Assembly: GCF_003854965.1 (NCBI RefSeq)
Contig: NZ_RQPI01000010.1
Span: forward strand, 62,001 to 126,000
DNA: 64,000 nucleotides
Direction: 5' to 3'
Origin: Paenibacillus rhizophilus
GTDB taxonomy: Bacteria; Bacillota; Bacilli; Paenibacillales; Paenibacillaceae
The notes below the pieces were generated by a model that saw nothing but the letters and a program-made list of their open reading frames with translations, had not been told where the DNA came from and did not search any database. Positions within the stretch are counted from its first letter, which is position 1. Every line of letters begins with the position of its first letter. Below are positions 26,777-36,501 of the stretch, piece by piece. The position numbers and the translations under genes are program-made.

Positions 26777-27661
26777 GTGAGCCTGATCAAATACGAAGTC
26801 TTTCAAACCATTGTTGAACTGGGGAGCCTTGCCCGGGCCGCCGAAACTCTTGGGCTTACCCAGTCTGCGGTCAGCCATGCTCTCAGCAGCCTTGAAGACG
26901 AGCTCGGCTGTGTCCTGATGATTCGGAACCGGACGGGGGTGCGTTTGACGGCGAATGGCGAGCGCGTGTTGAAGCATGTGCGGAATATGCTGGGTTGTCA
27001 CGAACAGCTTAAGCAGGAGGTTGCGGCCATTAATGGAATTGAAGCCGGGATTGTCCGAATCGGCACCTTTTCCAGCATCTCCATCAATTGGCTGCCGGGC
27101 ATCATGCGCCGCTTTCGGGAGGAGCATCTCCGGATCGAGATAAAGCTGGTTAACGGTGATTTTGACGAGATCGAAGACGGGTTGAAGAACGGCACGATCG
27201 ATTTCGGCTTCATGTCCTTGCCCGCTTTGGGGAATTTCGAGACTATCCCGCTTAGAGAGGACCGGATGGTCTGTATCGTGCCGAAGGAGCATCCTTTGAG
27301 CGGGATGGAGCGGATAACGTTTGCCCAGATGGAGCAGGAATCTTTTATCATGCCGACCCCCGGCTGCGATCAGGACGTCAGGCGCGTGCTTCAGAAGCTT
27401 CCTTACCAGCCCCGCGTCCAATTCCTCGCCGGCGACGATTACGCCATCATCGCCATGGTAGAGAACGGGCTTGGAATCAGTATTATCTCCGAGATGATCC
27501 TGAAGAGCCGCAATCATCGTGTCTCGATGCTGGAATTGGAAATTCCCTGCTCAAGGTCGCTGGGAATCGTTGTTCCTTCCAGGAAGCAGGCGTCACCGGC
27601 GGCCAATCGATTCATCGAGGCGGCGCGGCTTTGGGTTGAGGATTGGAGACTGCCATCATGA
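26777..27661 (+). CDS. LysR-family transcriptional regulator
   Basis: The N-terminal helix-turn-helix is clear (GSLARAAETLGLTQSAVSHA), followed by a linker helix and the periplasmic-binding-type effector domain, 294 residues in all. I chose the GTG at 26777, six bases after GGAGGTG; the upstream in-frame ATG at 26723 would add 18 residues and has no ribosome site. It likely regulates the divergent EamA transporter in response to a small ligand. Confidence 0.92.
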   Translation: MSLIKYEVFQTIVELGSLARAAETLGLTQSAVSHALSSLEDELGCVLMIRNRTGVRLTANGERVLKHVRNMLGCHEQLKQEVAAINGIEAGIVRIGTFSSISINWLPGIMRRFREEHLRIEIKLVNGDFDEIEDGLKNGTIDFGFMSLPALGNFETIPLREDRMVCIVPKEHPLSGMERITFAQMEQESFIMPTPGCDQDVRRVLQKLPYQPRVQFLAGDDYAIIAMVENGLGISIISEMILKSRNHRVSMLELEIPCSRSLGIVVPSRKQASPAANRFIEAARLWVEDWRLPS

Positions 27662-27693
27662 AGAGCGGTTAGCCGCGCTTATTTGGGTAATAT

Positions 27694-27753
27694 GTCCCCA
27701 TCCTTTGGTAGGGGACGGTCTCAGACCAGAGGCTGAGAATCAAACCCGCCGTC
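27694..27753 (+). other. Leader with two mutually exclusive hairpins before the RND pump gene
   Basis: GTCCCC (27694-27699) pairs with GGGGAC (27711-27716). Alternatively GACGG (27714-27718) pairs with CCGTC (27749-27753), enclosing a CTCAG/CTGAG stem (27720-27737). The two outer stems share GAC at 27714-27716 and cannot form together. No known riboswitch motif was recognised, and no T run follows. Confidence 0.35.
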
Positions 27754-27870
27754 CGACTGTTTTAAGCCCGCTTGAAAAAAACTAAACTGAATCAAGAGAA
27801 AACCAATTCTACATAAAAAATAAGCAACAAGAGCATTAACAATACTGGGGAGTGGAAGGAGAAATTAATA

Positions 27871-30870
27871 ATGACATGGTTGACAAAATGGGCGTTCAGC
27901 AATAAGGCGGCCGCGGGGCTGCTGATTGCGATGGCGCTCGTTGTGGGAGTGATGAGCTATAGCTCACTGCCGATGGAGTTCATGCCGGAGGCGGATAATC
28001 CGCAGGTGACGATAACGGCGCTCGGCCCTGGACAGGACGCGCATTCGATGGAGGAGAAGGTAACCAAGCCGATCGAAGCCGCCGTTTCCACGGTCAAAGG
28101 AAAGACGAGCATGACGTCCACTTCGGGAGACAGCTTCACTAAAGTGGACATTGGTTTCGACTCCAAGACGAATATGAAGGATGCCGCGCAGGAGGTGCAG
28201 AAGGCGGTCGACGCGCTGCAATTCCCGCAAGGGGTGATGAAGCCGTTCGTGTTGCAGCTGAATACCTCGATGATTCCGGTTTCCGAGGCTACTCTCGCGT
28301 TCGACACAGGAATAACCGAAGAGAACCTGAAGATAGCGGAGACGGTGATTATTCCCGAGCTTCAAAAGATTGATGGCGTTGCGAACGTTGCGCTGTACGG
28401 CAAAACCGCGCCGCAGGTGACGATTAAGCTGGATCCGCGTCTTATGGCGGAGAAGAAAGTATCCGTCGCACAAATTACCGGCCTGCTTCAGGGCCGTAAC
28501 GTATCGGCTTCCATCGGGGAGCAGACGATTGGCGGGCAGACAGGCAGCGTGAGCGTCGTATCCTCTATCGATAGTATCGATACTTTGAAGAAGCTGCCGG
28601 TCTCGGCTGGGGTAACGCTTCAGGATATTGCGTCTGTTCAGGAGAAGAGCGATCAGGAAAGCGTCAGCCGCTCGAACGGCAAGGATGTGCTGTTCGCGGT
28701 GGTAACGAAAGAACCCAATGCCAACGCGGTTGATGTCGGCAATAAAGTCAAGGATGCCGTAGAGAACATTAATTCGACCGTAAAAGGCGCGGAAGCCGCC
28801 GTCGTATTCAGCACCTCGGATATGGTCGTCGATTCCGTGAACAGCATGATGCGTGAAGTGCTGCTCGGCGCATTGTTTGCAACGATCGTCATTTTGATAT
28901 TCCTGCGCAACCTGCGGGCGACGCTCGTGACGGCCGTTTCCATTCCGCTGTCGCTGGCCGTTACTTTATACCTGCTCGATATCTCTGGCATTACCCTGAA
29001 CATTATTACGCTCGGCGGGGTAGCGGTTGCAGTTGGCCGTCTGGTCGACGACAGTATCGTGGTTATCGAGAACATTTACCGCAGATTGCAGAAAGAGTCC
29101 TTTTCCATTGACATGATGATCAGTGCGACTAAAGAGGTTGCCCGGGCGATTACGTCCTCGACCGTTGCGACCGTCGCCGTCTTCCTGCCGATGGGTCTGC
29201 TGCGGGGCAGCCTGCAGGCGTTCCTGCTGCCCTTTGCCTTGACCGTAACGTACTCGCTGCTGACATCGCTGGTGGTCGCATTGACTGTCGTTCCATTGCT
29301 AAGCTCCGTGATGCTGCGGAAGACATCGATGAAGGAGCATGAGCCGTCCAAGGGATTCCTGCGGTTCCTTAAGTGGAACCTGAACCATAAGTGGGTGTCG
29401 CTGTCGCTGGGGCTGATTATTCTGGTATCTTCAATTGCAGCGTACATGAACATGCCTAAGGGCGCGCTTGACGCTTCCGATGCTAGCATGGTCTCGGTAG
29501 AGCTGAAATACCCGAATGATACACCGGTCGCGGAGGTTCTTGAACAGGGGAAACGGCTGGAACAGGAATTGATTAAACAACCTCAGGCAGAGACGGTAAT
29601 CATGCAATCCGGGAACAGCGCCGATTCCGCTAAATGGGGCAATGTATCCTCAGCTACCGTGGTCAACTTTACCGCGACTATAAAGAAAGATGCCGACGCC
29701 CAGGCGTTCATTGATACCATCCGCGGCCTGCAAAATACCTTTGCCGGCGCTACCCTGACGGCGAATGAAGCCAGCATCATGCCTTCGGCTTCGACAAGCG
29801 AATTCATAGATATCGCCGGCGAAGATCTGTCCAAGGTTACTGCGGCGGCGGGTCAGGTTGTGGATAAGGTCAAGACAATTGACGGCATCCAAAAAATCTC
29901 CAGCAATATGGAGGATACGAAGCCGGTCTTTGCCTTCAACGTGAATCCGGCGCAGGCCAACGCGCAGGAAGTAACGATGCAGCTGGCCGCTATGCTGAAT
30001 CCGATCCCGCTCGGCGAGATGGAACTGAATGGCTCTCCGGCGTCGGTTATTTTGTCTCCTTTAGCCGAGCCGAAATCTCAGGCGGACTTGAAGGGCATTA
30101 CGCTGATGACTTCAACCGGTCCTAAGCCGCTGTCGCAGCTTGCCAGCCTGGAGGTTCGTGAAGAACCGGCCATGCTGTACCGTAAAGAAGGCAAGCCTTA
30201 TGTACGCATCACGGCAGAAGTCGATCCGAAGAAGGTTTCCGAAATCGGGGCCTCCATTAAAAAAGAAACCGACAGCATCAAGCTGCCGGAAGGCGTAACC
30301 ATCATCTCGGGCGGCGCCTCCGCCGACCAGGCGGGCGATTTCAAGGACCTGGGCATGACGGCGCTCATTTCAATCGGCCTCGTCTACCTGATCATGGTCA
30401 TCACCTTCAAGACGCTTCGCGCTCCGCTTGCCATTATGTTCTCGCTGCCGCTGGCGGCCATCGGCGCCGTCGTCGGTCTGCTGGTATCGGGAGTGACCCC
30501 CGATTTCACCGCCGTATTCGGGGCGCTGATGCTGATCGGCATTGTAGTCACGAACGCTATTGTGCTGATTGACCGTGTCAAGCATAACGAGGAGCATATG
30601 AGTATTCGCGAAGCGCTCCTCGAAGCGGCCGGAACGCGGATGCGGCCGATTCTGATGACGGCCATCGCCACCATCTGCGCGATGCTGCCGCTGCTGTTCG
30701 GCCATTCCGAGCAGGGCAGTATCGTCTCGCAAAGTCTGGCCATCGTGGTCGTCGGCGGTTTGACCGCAGCCACGGTGTTGACGCTGATTGTGGTGCCGGC
30801 CATTTACGAGCTGTTCTACTTCCGCAAGTCGGCTAAGCAGCGCAGAAAAGCGCTGAAACAAGCGGCGTAG
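27871..30870 (+). CDS. RND-family efflux transporter (AcrB/SwrC-like)
   Basis: The 999-residue protein has the RND plan: helix 1, a large extracellular loop, helices 2-6, and a second half with the same pattern. The proton-relay aspartates are present in helix 4 (GGVAVAVGRLVDDSIVVIEN). It is nearest in kind to Firmicute SwrC/YerP pumps, which export surfactin-like and other amphipathic compounds. No membrane-fusion protein gene is adjacent. The ATG follows AAGGAGAAATTAATA. It is somewhat shorter than Bacillus SwrC (about 1,065). Confidence 0.93.
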   Translation: MTWLTKWAFSNKAAAGLLIAMALVVGVMSYSSLPMEFMPEADNPQVTITALGPGQDAHSMEEKVTKPIEAAVSTVKGKTSMTSTSGDSFTKVDIGFDSKTNMKDAAQEVQKAVDALQFPQGVMKPFVLQLNTSMIPVSEATLAFDTGITEENLKIAETVIIPELQKIDGVANVALYGKTAPQVTIKLDPRLMAEKKVSVAQITGLLQGRNVSASIGEQTIGGQTGSVSVVSSIDSIDTLKKLPVSAGVTLQDIASVQEKSDQESVSRSNGKDVLFAVVTKEPNANAVDVGNKVKDAVENINSTVKGAEAAVVFSTSDMVVDSVNSMMREVLLGALFATIVILIFLRNLRATLVTAVSIPLSLAVTLYLLDISGITLNIITLGGVAVAVGRLVDDSIVVIENIYRRLQKESFSIDMMISATKEVARAITSSTVATVAVFLPMGLLRGSLQAFLLPFALTVTYSLLTSLVVALTVVPLLSSVMLRKTSMKEHEPSKGFLRFLKWNLNHKWVSLSLGLIILVSSIAAYMNMPKGALDASDASMVSVELKYPNDTPVAEVLEQGKRLEQELIKQPQAETVIMQSGNSADSAKWGNVSSATVVNFTATIKKDADAQAFIDTIRGLQNTFAGATLTANEASIMPSASTSEFIDIAGEDLSKVTAAAGQVVDKVKTIDGIQKISSNMEDTKPVFAFNVNPAQANAQEVTMQLAAMLNPIPLGEMELNGSPASVILSPLAEPKSQADLKGITLMTSTGPKPLSQLASLEVREEPAMLYRKEGKPYVRITAEVDPKKVSEIGASIKKETDSIKLPEGVTIISGGASADQAGDFKDLGMTALISIGLVYLIMVITFKTLRAPLAIMFSLPLAAIGAVVGLLVSGVTPDFTAVFGALMLIGIVVTNAIVLIDRVKHNEEHMSIREALLEAAGTRMRPILMTAIATICAMLPLLFGHSEQGSIVSQSLAIVVVGGLTAATVLTLIVVPAIYELFYFRKSAKQRRKALKQAA

Positions 30871-30905
30871 TCCACAATCCGCTGGAACAAACGATTATAA
30901 ATGTT

Positions 30906-30960
30906 AAATGGAGCGATGACGTTCCGGACTTGATCCGGGGCGAATCGCTCCATTTGTTTT
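30906..30960 (+). terminator. Terminator after the RND pump gene
   Basis: AAATGGAGCGAT (30906-30917) and ATCGCTCCATTT (30944-30955) form a perfect 12-bp stem with an inner CCGG/CCGG stem, followed by GTTTT. It lies between convergent genes. Confidence 0.75.
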
Positions 30961-30981
30961 CTCGGAATTGGGGGGCTTCAT

Positions 30982-31775
30982 TCAGAGCGATTTAAGAAAA
31001 CGCTGAATCTCCTCAAGGTAACGATTCGGCGCGTCAAAATGGATGGCATGGCCAGCGTCCAGATGTACGAGCTTCGTATTCTGCCTTCTGCGCGCCATTT
31101 CTTCCGCCTGCCCGTAAGATAGGCAAGTGCTTCGCATACCGTGAAGCAGCAGGGCAGGACAAACGGTCGAGAGCCAGTCGTTCCAATGGTCCCCGTTCAG
31201 CTGTCCCTGGGATTGAATCATATCTTCAGGAACAAAGGGCAGTCCCCAACCGTCCTCATACTGCCGCATCGAGTAGGCGAAGGCCGGACCCAGGCGTCCA
31301 AGAGCGGTAATCAGCGCCTCCTTGGTCGGCATGCGGCGCGGCCATTCGGCCGCAAAGCTCAGATCGTCGTCCACGACCGCGCCGATATCCTCGATAACCA
31401 GCGCACGCACCCGTTCCGGCCGGCCGCGAGCCGGTAAGCGACGACGCCGCCGAGAGAGTGTCCAAGCAGGGCGGCATGATCGATGCCGAGATGATCAAGC
31501 AGCGCCAGAACATCGTCGACGTAGCGGTCGTTATCGTAACTTAAAGGGCGGCCTGACTCTCCGTGCCCCCGCTGGTCCAGCGTGATAACACGGTATTCAC
31601 CGGCCAGCGCCCCGGCCAGACCCTGTGCTAACAAGCCTTCGTTCATATGGCCGTGCAGGGCAAGCATCGGAAAGCCCTTGCCCCCAAAGTCGATGTATGA
31701 CAAGGTCGTATCCGGACCTTCAAAGAACTTCCGGGTATAGCTCACTGAAGCGTAGTTTGATTTATAATCAAACAT
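30982..31775 (-). pseudogene. Alpha/beta hydrolase split by a frameshift
   Basis: Two overlapping frames give one hydrolase. The first (from the ATG at 31775) contains the N-terminal half with oxyanion motif ALHGHMNEG, DQRGHGESG and the nucleophile elbow GHSLGG (S107). The second continues as VRALVIEDIGAVVDDD and ends with the catalytic histidine region DAGHAIHFDAPNRYLEE. The break lies near 31418-31426, inside a GGCCGGCCG run; one extra C would restore an ARRPERVRALVIEDIG-like junction. Either the gene is inactivated or the base is missing from the assembly. It lies 41 bases downstream of the DinB-like gene, probably in one operon. Confidence 0.8.
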
Positions 31776-31816
31776 CCTGTTTTCCTCCTTCCCGGGGAAT
31801 CTTCCCTCATCCGGGT

Positions 31817-32302
31817 TCAGTACAGATCGAACATGTTCACTTCATAGCCCAGTTCCTTCATGTAATTAAAGAGCTGCGCCCGGTGGTGCTGGGCATGGGT
31901 GACAATTTCAATCAGCCATTTCGCCTGCACCGAGCCTTGCTCCAAATAAAAGGGCTTAGTGGCTTTGTGAAGAAAGTCCTCTTCGCTTAAGTTCTCCATG
32001 TACGCTTTCAGATCCTGAAAGCCTTTGTCCATCCACGCCGACAAATTCTCCGAAGTCCCGGCTTCGTTAATCTCTTCTTCCGTCCGGCGGATGTCCGGCT
32101 GCCCTTTTTCCTGCAGGATCAGCAGATCGACCGAGGGAACGGAGACGAGATGCTGCGCCAGCTCCAGCAGGGAGCGCATATTGTCCCTTGGAAGGTAGCC
32201 CCAGTGCTCGGGAGAGATTTTGGCAATCAGCTTGGAAGAGGTTCGGACGATATGTTCCAGTTCATGCAGGAGAAGACCTTTCATTTCACTTACGGCTTGC
32301 AT
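31817..32302 (-). CDS. DinB-family metal-dependent protein
   Basis: The protein is a four-helix DinB/YfiT-like fold with histidines in the expected places: LLHELEHIVR near the start, LLELAQHLVSVP in the middle and VTHAQHHRAQL at the end. These can form a three-histidine metal site. Some members are thiol-dependent transferases; the substrate here is unknown. I chose the ATG at 32302 after GGGTGTGAG, giving 161 residues. An upstream in-frame TTG at 32380 has no ribosome site and would add a cysteine-rich extension. It is divergent from a WYL regulator. Confidence 0.8.
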   Translation of the reverse strand: MQAVSEMKGLLLHELEHIVRTSSKLIAKISPEHWGYLPRDNMRSLLELAQHLVSVPSVDLLILQEKGQPDIRRTEEEINEAGTSENLSAWMDKGFQDLKAYMENLSEEDFLHKATKPFYLEQGSVQAKWLIEIVTHAQHHRAQLFNYMKELGYEVNMFDLY

Positions 32303-32435
32303 AAGCTCACACCCTTCGAATTCATTGATTTGGGCCGACAGCGCCCCGCATTCGCATCGTTCTGCATTCGGATCGTTCAACGAGGAAGCGCAATTTGAGG
32401 CTGCGGCGCTCTGGGATTCGGTTCCTATTGTAGCT

Positions 32436-32458
32436 TATAATAGTGACAAGTATTGTCA
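32436..32458 (+). promoter_or_regulatory. -10 box with palindromic operator of the WYL regulator region
   Basis: A perfect -10 TATAAT (32436-32441) is followed at once by TGACAA-GTA-TTGTCA (32444-32458), a perfect 6-3-6 inverted repeat. The position over the expected start site, between a regulator and divergent genes, suggests autorepression. Confidence 0.55.
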
Positions 32459-32509
32459 TAAAATAGTTGGAAGATTCCGTCCCACAGGCAGAAAGGAGGC
32501 TTAGCGCCC

Positions 32510-33514
32510 ATGTCCAAACACGAAAGCCGGGACACCATGTCCAAATCAAAACGGCTGCTGGAGCTGATGCTGACCGTTAACCGGAAGCGAAAATTTACCG
32601 TCAAGGAGCTTGCGCTGGAGTTTGGTGTGTCATCGAGGACCATATTAAGGGATTTGCAGGAGCTTGGCGAACTGGGTGTCCCCTTGTATTCGGAGGTGGG
32701 GCCGCACGGCGGCTATCAGGTGCTGAACGAACGAATTCTGCCGCCCATCGCTTTCACCGAGGAGGAAGCGGTTGCCCTTTTTTTCGCATGCCATGCTCTT
32801 CGTCATTATTCCTACATCCCCTTTGAGACGGAAGCTTCTTCGGCGCTGGGCAAATTTTATCATTACATGTCCGGGGACGTGCGTGACCGGATTGACCAGA
32901 TGAAGAACCGGGTGGATTTCGTCGTTCCGGCGAGGCAGGCGGAATCTCCCTATCTGTCGGTGCTGCTTGAGGCAGCTGTGATGCAACAGACCGTTCGGAT
33001 CGGATATAAGTCGCAGGACACGCTATCGGAACGGAACATTCAGCCGATCGGGATTTATGCCAGCAGCGGGCTGTGGTACTGTCCGGCGTACTGCTTTTTG
33101 CGCGGCGGCGTCCGCCTGTTCCGCTGCGACCGGATCGAAAGCGTGAAAGAGGGAGACCCCGTGACGAAGCCGCTGGATTTGCGCAGCATTCATCTGGACA
33201 ACTGGGAGGATTCTTTTTCGGACAAAAGCCCGAATACCCGCTGCCGCGTTCAATTGAGCGAGGAGGGGGTAAGGGTGTGCGAAGCGGAGCTGGGACGGCG
33301 GGGGCTGCTGCGGGTTCGGGAAGACGGCACCGGTTGGATTGACGGGGATATTCCGAACAGCGAAATACCTTATTTCGCCAGACTGTTCATCGGCCTTGGC
33401 AGCGACGCCGAGGTGACGGAACCGCCGGAGCTGATCGAGTGCATGAGATCGAAGCTGAAGGAGCTGCTGGCCAAGTATGACGGTCAGGACCAACCATCCT
33501 CTCCGCGAACATAG
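32510..33514 (+). CDS. HTH/WYL-domain transcriptional regulator (YafY-like)
   Basis: A winged helix-turn-helix at about 12-65 (FTVKELALEFGVSSRTILRD) is followed by a WYL domain (RIGYKSQDTLSERNIQPIGI, then LWYCPAYCFLRGGVRLFRCD) and a WCX-like C-terminus; 334 residues. WYL domains sense ligands or nucleic acids in bacterial regulators. AAAGGAGG lies 10 bases before the ATG. It is divergent from the DinB-like and hydrolase genes, and the palindrome at 32444 lies between them, so it probably controls both itself and that pair. Confidence 0.9.
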   Translation: MSKHESRDTMSKSKRLLELMLTVNRKRKFTVKELALEFGVSSRTILRDLQELGELGVPLYSEVGPHGGYQVLNERILPPIAFTEEEAVALFFACHALRHYSYIPFETEASSALGKFYHYMSGDVRDRIDQMKNRVDFVVPARQAESPYLSVLLEAAVMQQTVRIGYKSQDTLSERNIQPIGIYASSGLWYCPAYCFLRGGVRLFRCDRIESVKEGDPVTKPLDLRSIHLDNWEDSFSDKSPNTRCRVQLSEEGVRVCEAELGRRGLLRVREDGTGWIDGDIPNSEIPYFARLFIGLGSDAEVTEPPELIECMRSKLKELLAKYDGQDQPSSPRT

Positions 33515-33517
33515 AAA

Positions 33518-33570
33518 ATCCCCCTTGACGCATCCGGCGAAAAAAATGGGCCGGATGTTCAAGAGGGACT
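33518..33570 (-). terminator. Terminator of the gcvT-gcvPA-gcvPB operon
   Basis: On the minus strand a long stem (CCGGATG/CATCCGG core extended by CCCTCTTGA with TCAAGGGGG) ends in ATTTTC. It separates convergent genes. Confidence 0.7.
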
Positions 33571-33600
33571 GTATCGTGTTAATGCCGTGTTGCCGCAGGC

Positions 33601-35061
33601 TTATCCGCAGGAGCAGTTCAGCACGGGCTTCCGCGCCGCCTGCGTCTCGTCAAGCCGGCTGATTTCCGTTGTATGCGGCGCGTTCAGGACGACTTCCGGC
33701 GTCTCCTTCGCCTCCTGCACAATCCGGATCATCGTGTCGATGAACCCGTCGAGCGTTTCTTTGCTTTCCGTCTCGGTCGGCTCAATCATAATGCACTCCT
33801 CCACGTTGAGCGGGAAGTAGACGGTCGGCGGATGGTAGCCGAAGTCGAGCAGGCGTTTGGCGACATCGAGTGTTCGGACGCCGTAGGCTTTCAGATTTTT
33901 GCCGGACAGAACGAACTCATGCTTGCAGATGCCGGGGTAAGGCACCTCAAAATACGGCGCCAGCCGTTGCAGCATATAGTTGGCGTTCAGCACGGCATTC
34001 TCCGACACCTCGCGCAGTCCGTCCGGACCGTAGGTGCGGATGTACGCGTAAGCGCGGACGAGAATGCCAAAGTTGCCGTAGTAAGCCTTCACCCGGCCGA
34101 TCGACTGCGGGCCGCCTTCTTTAAGCGTGAAGCCCCCGTCTTCCGTCTTGGCCACGGTCGGGCCGGGCAGGAACGGAGTCAGCTTTGCCTTGACGCCGAC
34201 CGGGCCAGCGCCCGGACCGCCGCCGCCGTGCGGCGTGCTCATCGTCTTGTGCAGGTTGAGATGCACAACGTCGAAGCCCATGTCGCCGGGGCGGGTGATG
34301 CCCATGATCGCGTTCGAATTCGCGCCGTCATAGTAGAGCAAGCCGCCCGCTTCGTGCACGATCCGGGCGATCTCGACAATCTGCGTCTCGAACAGGCCGA
34401 GCGTGCTCGGGTTGGTCAGCATGAGCGCAGCGGTGTCGCTGCCGACTGCGTTTTTCAGCGCCTCCAGATCGACCATTCCGTGTTCATTGGAAGGAATGGT
34501 CACTGTCGTCAGGCCCGCAGCCGAGGCGCTGGCCGGATTCGTGCCGTGCGAGGAGTCCGGAACGATGACCTTGGTCCGGACTTCGCCGCGGGCTTCATGA
34601 TAGGCGCGGATCATCATCAGTCCGGTCCATTCGCCGTGCGCGCCGGCGGCGGGCTGGAGCGATACGGCGTCCATGCCGGTCAGCGCGGCTAGGTCGCTCT
34701 GCAGCGTGTGCATCAGCTCCAGCGCGCCCTGGATGCTCTCTTCCGGCTGGTACGGATGAATCTTCGCAAATCCAGGGAAGCGGGCGACATCCTCGTTGAT
34801 CTTCGGATTATATTTCATCGTGCAGGAGCCGAGCGGATAGAAGCCGTTGTCGACGCCGAAGTTGCGGCGGGACAGGGAAGTGTAGTGGCGGATGACATCC
34901 ACCTCGGACACTTCCGGAAGCGCAGCCGGTTCGCTCCGCAACAGCTCGGCGGGAATCAGCGTCTCCAGGCTTTCCTCGGCGGGCACATCGCATTCCGGCA
35001 GGGAGTAGGCCGCCCTTCCGGGACGACTCAGTTCAAAAATAAGGCTTTGTTCCGGTTTCAT
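33601..35061 (-). CDS. gcvPB: Glycine dehydrogenase (decarboxylating) subunit 2, P-protein
   Basis: With GcvPA this forms the PLP-dependent P-protein that decarboxylates glycine and passes the aminomethyl group to lipoyl-GcvH. The PLP lysine is K272 in [16 protein letters not shown]. The glycine-rich loop and [11 protein letters not shown] pyridoxal contacts are present. The 486 residues fit the subunit. The start overlaps the gcvPA stop (ATGA), so the two subunits are translationally coupled. It is the last gene of the operon; a terminator lies 30 bases beyond. Confidence 0.97.
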   Translation of the reverse strand: MKPEQSLIFELSRPGRAAYSLPECDVPAEESLETLIPAELLRSEPAALPEVSEVDVIRHYTSLSRRNFGVDNGFYPLGSCTMKYNPKINEDVARFPGFAKIHPYQPEESIQGALELMHTLQSDLAALTGMDAVSLQPAAGAHGEWTGLMMIRAYHEARGEVRTKVIVPDSSHGTNPASASAAGLTTVTIPSNEHGMVDLEALKNAVGSDTAALMLTNPSTLGLFETQIVEIARIVHEAGGLLYYDGANSNAIMGITRPGDMGFDVVHLNLHKTMSTPHGGGGPGAGPVGVKAKLTPFLPGPTVAKTEDGGFTLKEGGPQSIGRVKAYYGNFGILVRAYAYIRTYGPDGLREVSENAVLNANYMLQRLAPYFEVPYPGICKHEFVLSGKNLKAYGVRTLDVAKRLLDFGYHPPTVYFPLNVEECIMIEPTETESKETLDGFIDTMIRIVQEAKETPEVVLNAPHTTEISRLDETQAARKPVLNCSCG

Positions 35062-36410
35062 AAGCAGCCCTCCAGTACGCTTGCAAATTCGTCGATTTCG
35101 CTCTTGCTCCGCTTCTCCGTTACGGCAATCAGCATGTGGCCGGCAAGCTCGGGATAGTCCTTGCCGAGATCGTAGCCGCCAAGGAAGCCCTCCCTTAGAA
35201 GTTTGGCGTTAACTGCGCCCGGATCGCTGCCCTCCGGCAGCTTCAGGACGAATTCGTTGAAGAACGGGGAGTCGAAAGCGATCTTAACGCCTTGGACGGC
35301 CCCGAGGCGGGCAGCGGCGTAATGGCTCTTGCGGATATTCAGTCCGCCGACCTCGCGCATGCCTTCCTTGCCCATGACGGACAGGTAGACCGAAGCGCAG
35401 AGCGCCAGCAGCGCCTGGTTGGAGCAGATGTTCGACGTCGCTTTCTCGCGGCGGATATGCTGCTCCCGGGCCTGAAGCGTCAGCACGAAGCCGCGTTTGC
35501 CGCTGCGGTCGACCGTCTGGCCGACGATGCGGCCGGGGATGCGCCGCATGAGATGCTCGGCGACCGCGAAGTAGCCGCAGGTCGGCCCGCCTAGCGAGGC
35601 GTTGATGCCGAGCGGCTGAGCGTCGCCGACGACAATGTCGGCGCCCAGCTTGCCCGGCGTCTCGAGTGCGCCGAGGGCAAGGGGGTTGGCGCTGACCACG
35701 AGCAGCGCTTTGGCGTCATGCGTGAGCTGCTCGATGGCGGCCAGGTTCTCGATGCACCCGAAGAAGTTCGGGTACTGCACGAGCACCGCTGCCGTCTCGC
35801 CGTCGACCGCCTGCGCCAGCAGCGCAAGATCGGTGACGCCGTCCGTGCAGCCAACCTCGGCGATTTCAAGGCCGAGTCCGGCGGCGGACGTCTTCAGCAC
35901 CTGCCGCGCTTCGGGGTGGACGGCGGTGCTTACAATGATCTTCTTGCGCTTCGCAGCGCCTGAAGCCAGAACCGCCGCTTCGGATAAAGCCGTCGCGCCG
36001 TCGTACATGCTGGCGTTGGCGACCTTCATGCCGGTCAGCTCGCAGATGTACGACTGGAATTCGAAGATCGCTTGCAGTTCCCCCTGGCTGATCTCCGGCT
36101 GGTAAGGCGTGTAAGCCGTATAAAATTCCGAACGGGAAATAACATGGTTAATGACGACGGGAACATGGTGATCGTAAAGGCCCGCGCCCAGGAAGCTGAT
36201 GTGGCTGTCGAAATCGGCGTTCTTGTCCGCCAGACGCTTCATATGCCGCAGCAGGGCGTATTCGTCCAGCGCTTCCGACATGGGCAGCCGGCCCTTGTAG
36301 CGCACGGCCTCGGGAATATCGGCGAACAGTTCCTCCACGGACTGAATTCCGATCTCCGCCAGCATTTCGCTGCGGTCCTGCTCGGTCATTGGCAGATAAC
36401 GATGCTTCAT
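35058..36410 (-). CDS. gcvPA: Glycine dehydrogenase (decarboxylating) subunit 1, P-protein
   Basis: This is the non-PLP-binding half of the split P-protein used by Firmicutes. The opening [20 protein letters not shown] and the segment [20 protein letters not shown] are characteristic. I chose the ATG at 36410, 11 bases after AAGGAG. A GTG at 36422 immediately abuts that ribosome site and is unlikely to be used. The 450-residue length is normal. A 91-base gap carrying three 16-bp repeats separates it from gcvT. Confidence 0.97.
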   Translation of the reverse strand: MKHRYLPMTEQDRSEMLAEIGIQSVEELFADIPEAVRYKGRLPMSEALDEYALLRHMKRLADKNADFDSHISFLGAGLYDHHVPVVINHVISRSEFYTAYTPYQPEISQGELQAIFEFQSYICELTGMKVANASMYDGATALSEAAVLASGAAKRKKIIVSTAVHPEARQVLKTSAAGLGLEIAEVGCTDGVTDLALLAQAVDGETAAVLVQYPNFFGCIENLAAIEQLTHDAKALLVVSANPLALGALETPGKLGADIVVGDAQPLGINASLGGPTCGYFAVAEHLMRRIPGRIVGQTVDRSGKRGFVLTLQAREQHIRREKATSNICSNQALLALCASVYLSVMGKEGMREVGGLNIRKSHYAAARLGAVQGVKIAFDSPFFNEFVLKLPEGSDPGAVNAKLLREGFLGGYDLGKDYPELAGHMLIAVTEKRSKSEIDEFASVLEGCL

Positions 36411-36428
36411 TTTCGGATTCACTCCTTG

Positions 36429-36476
36429 GCTGATTAATTATGAAGCTGATTAATTATAAAGCTGATTAAATGAATA
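36429..36476. repeat. 16-bp tandem repeat, three units, between gcvT and gcvPA
   Basis: GCTGATTAATTATGAA, GCTGATTAATTATAAA and GCTGATTAAATGAATA follow one another with no gap. The first two differ at one position. The array lies just upstream of the gcvPA ribosome site. Confidence 0.85.
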
Positions 36477-36501
36477 GGTTATGTCCTACACAGGCAGGTC
36501 C

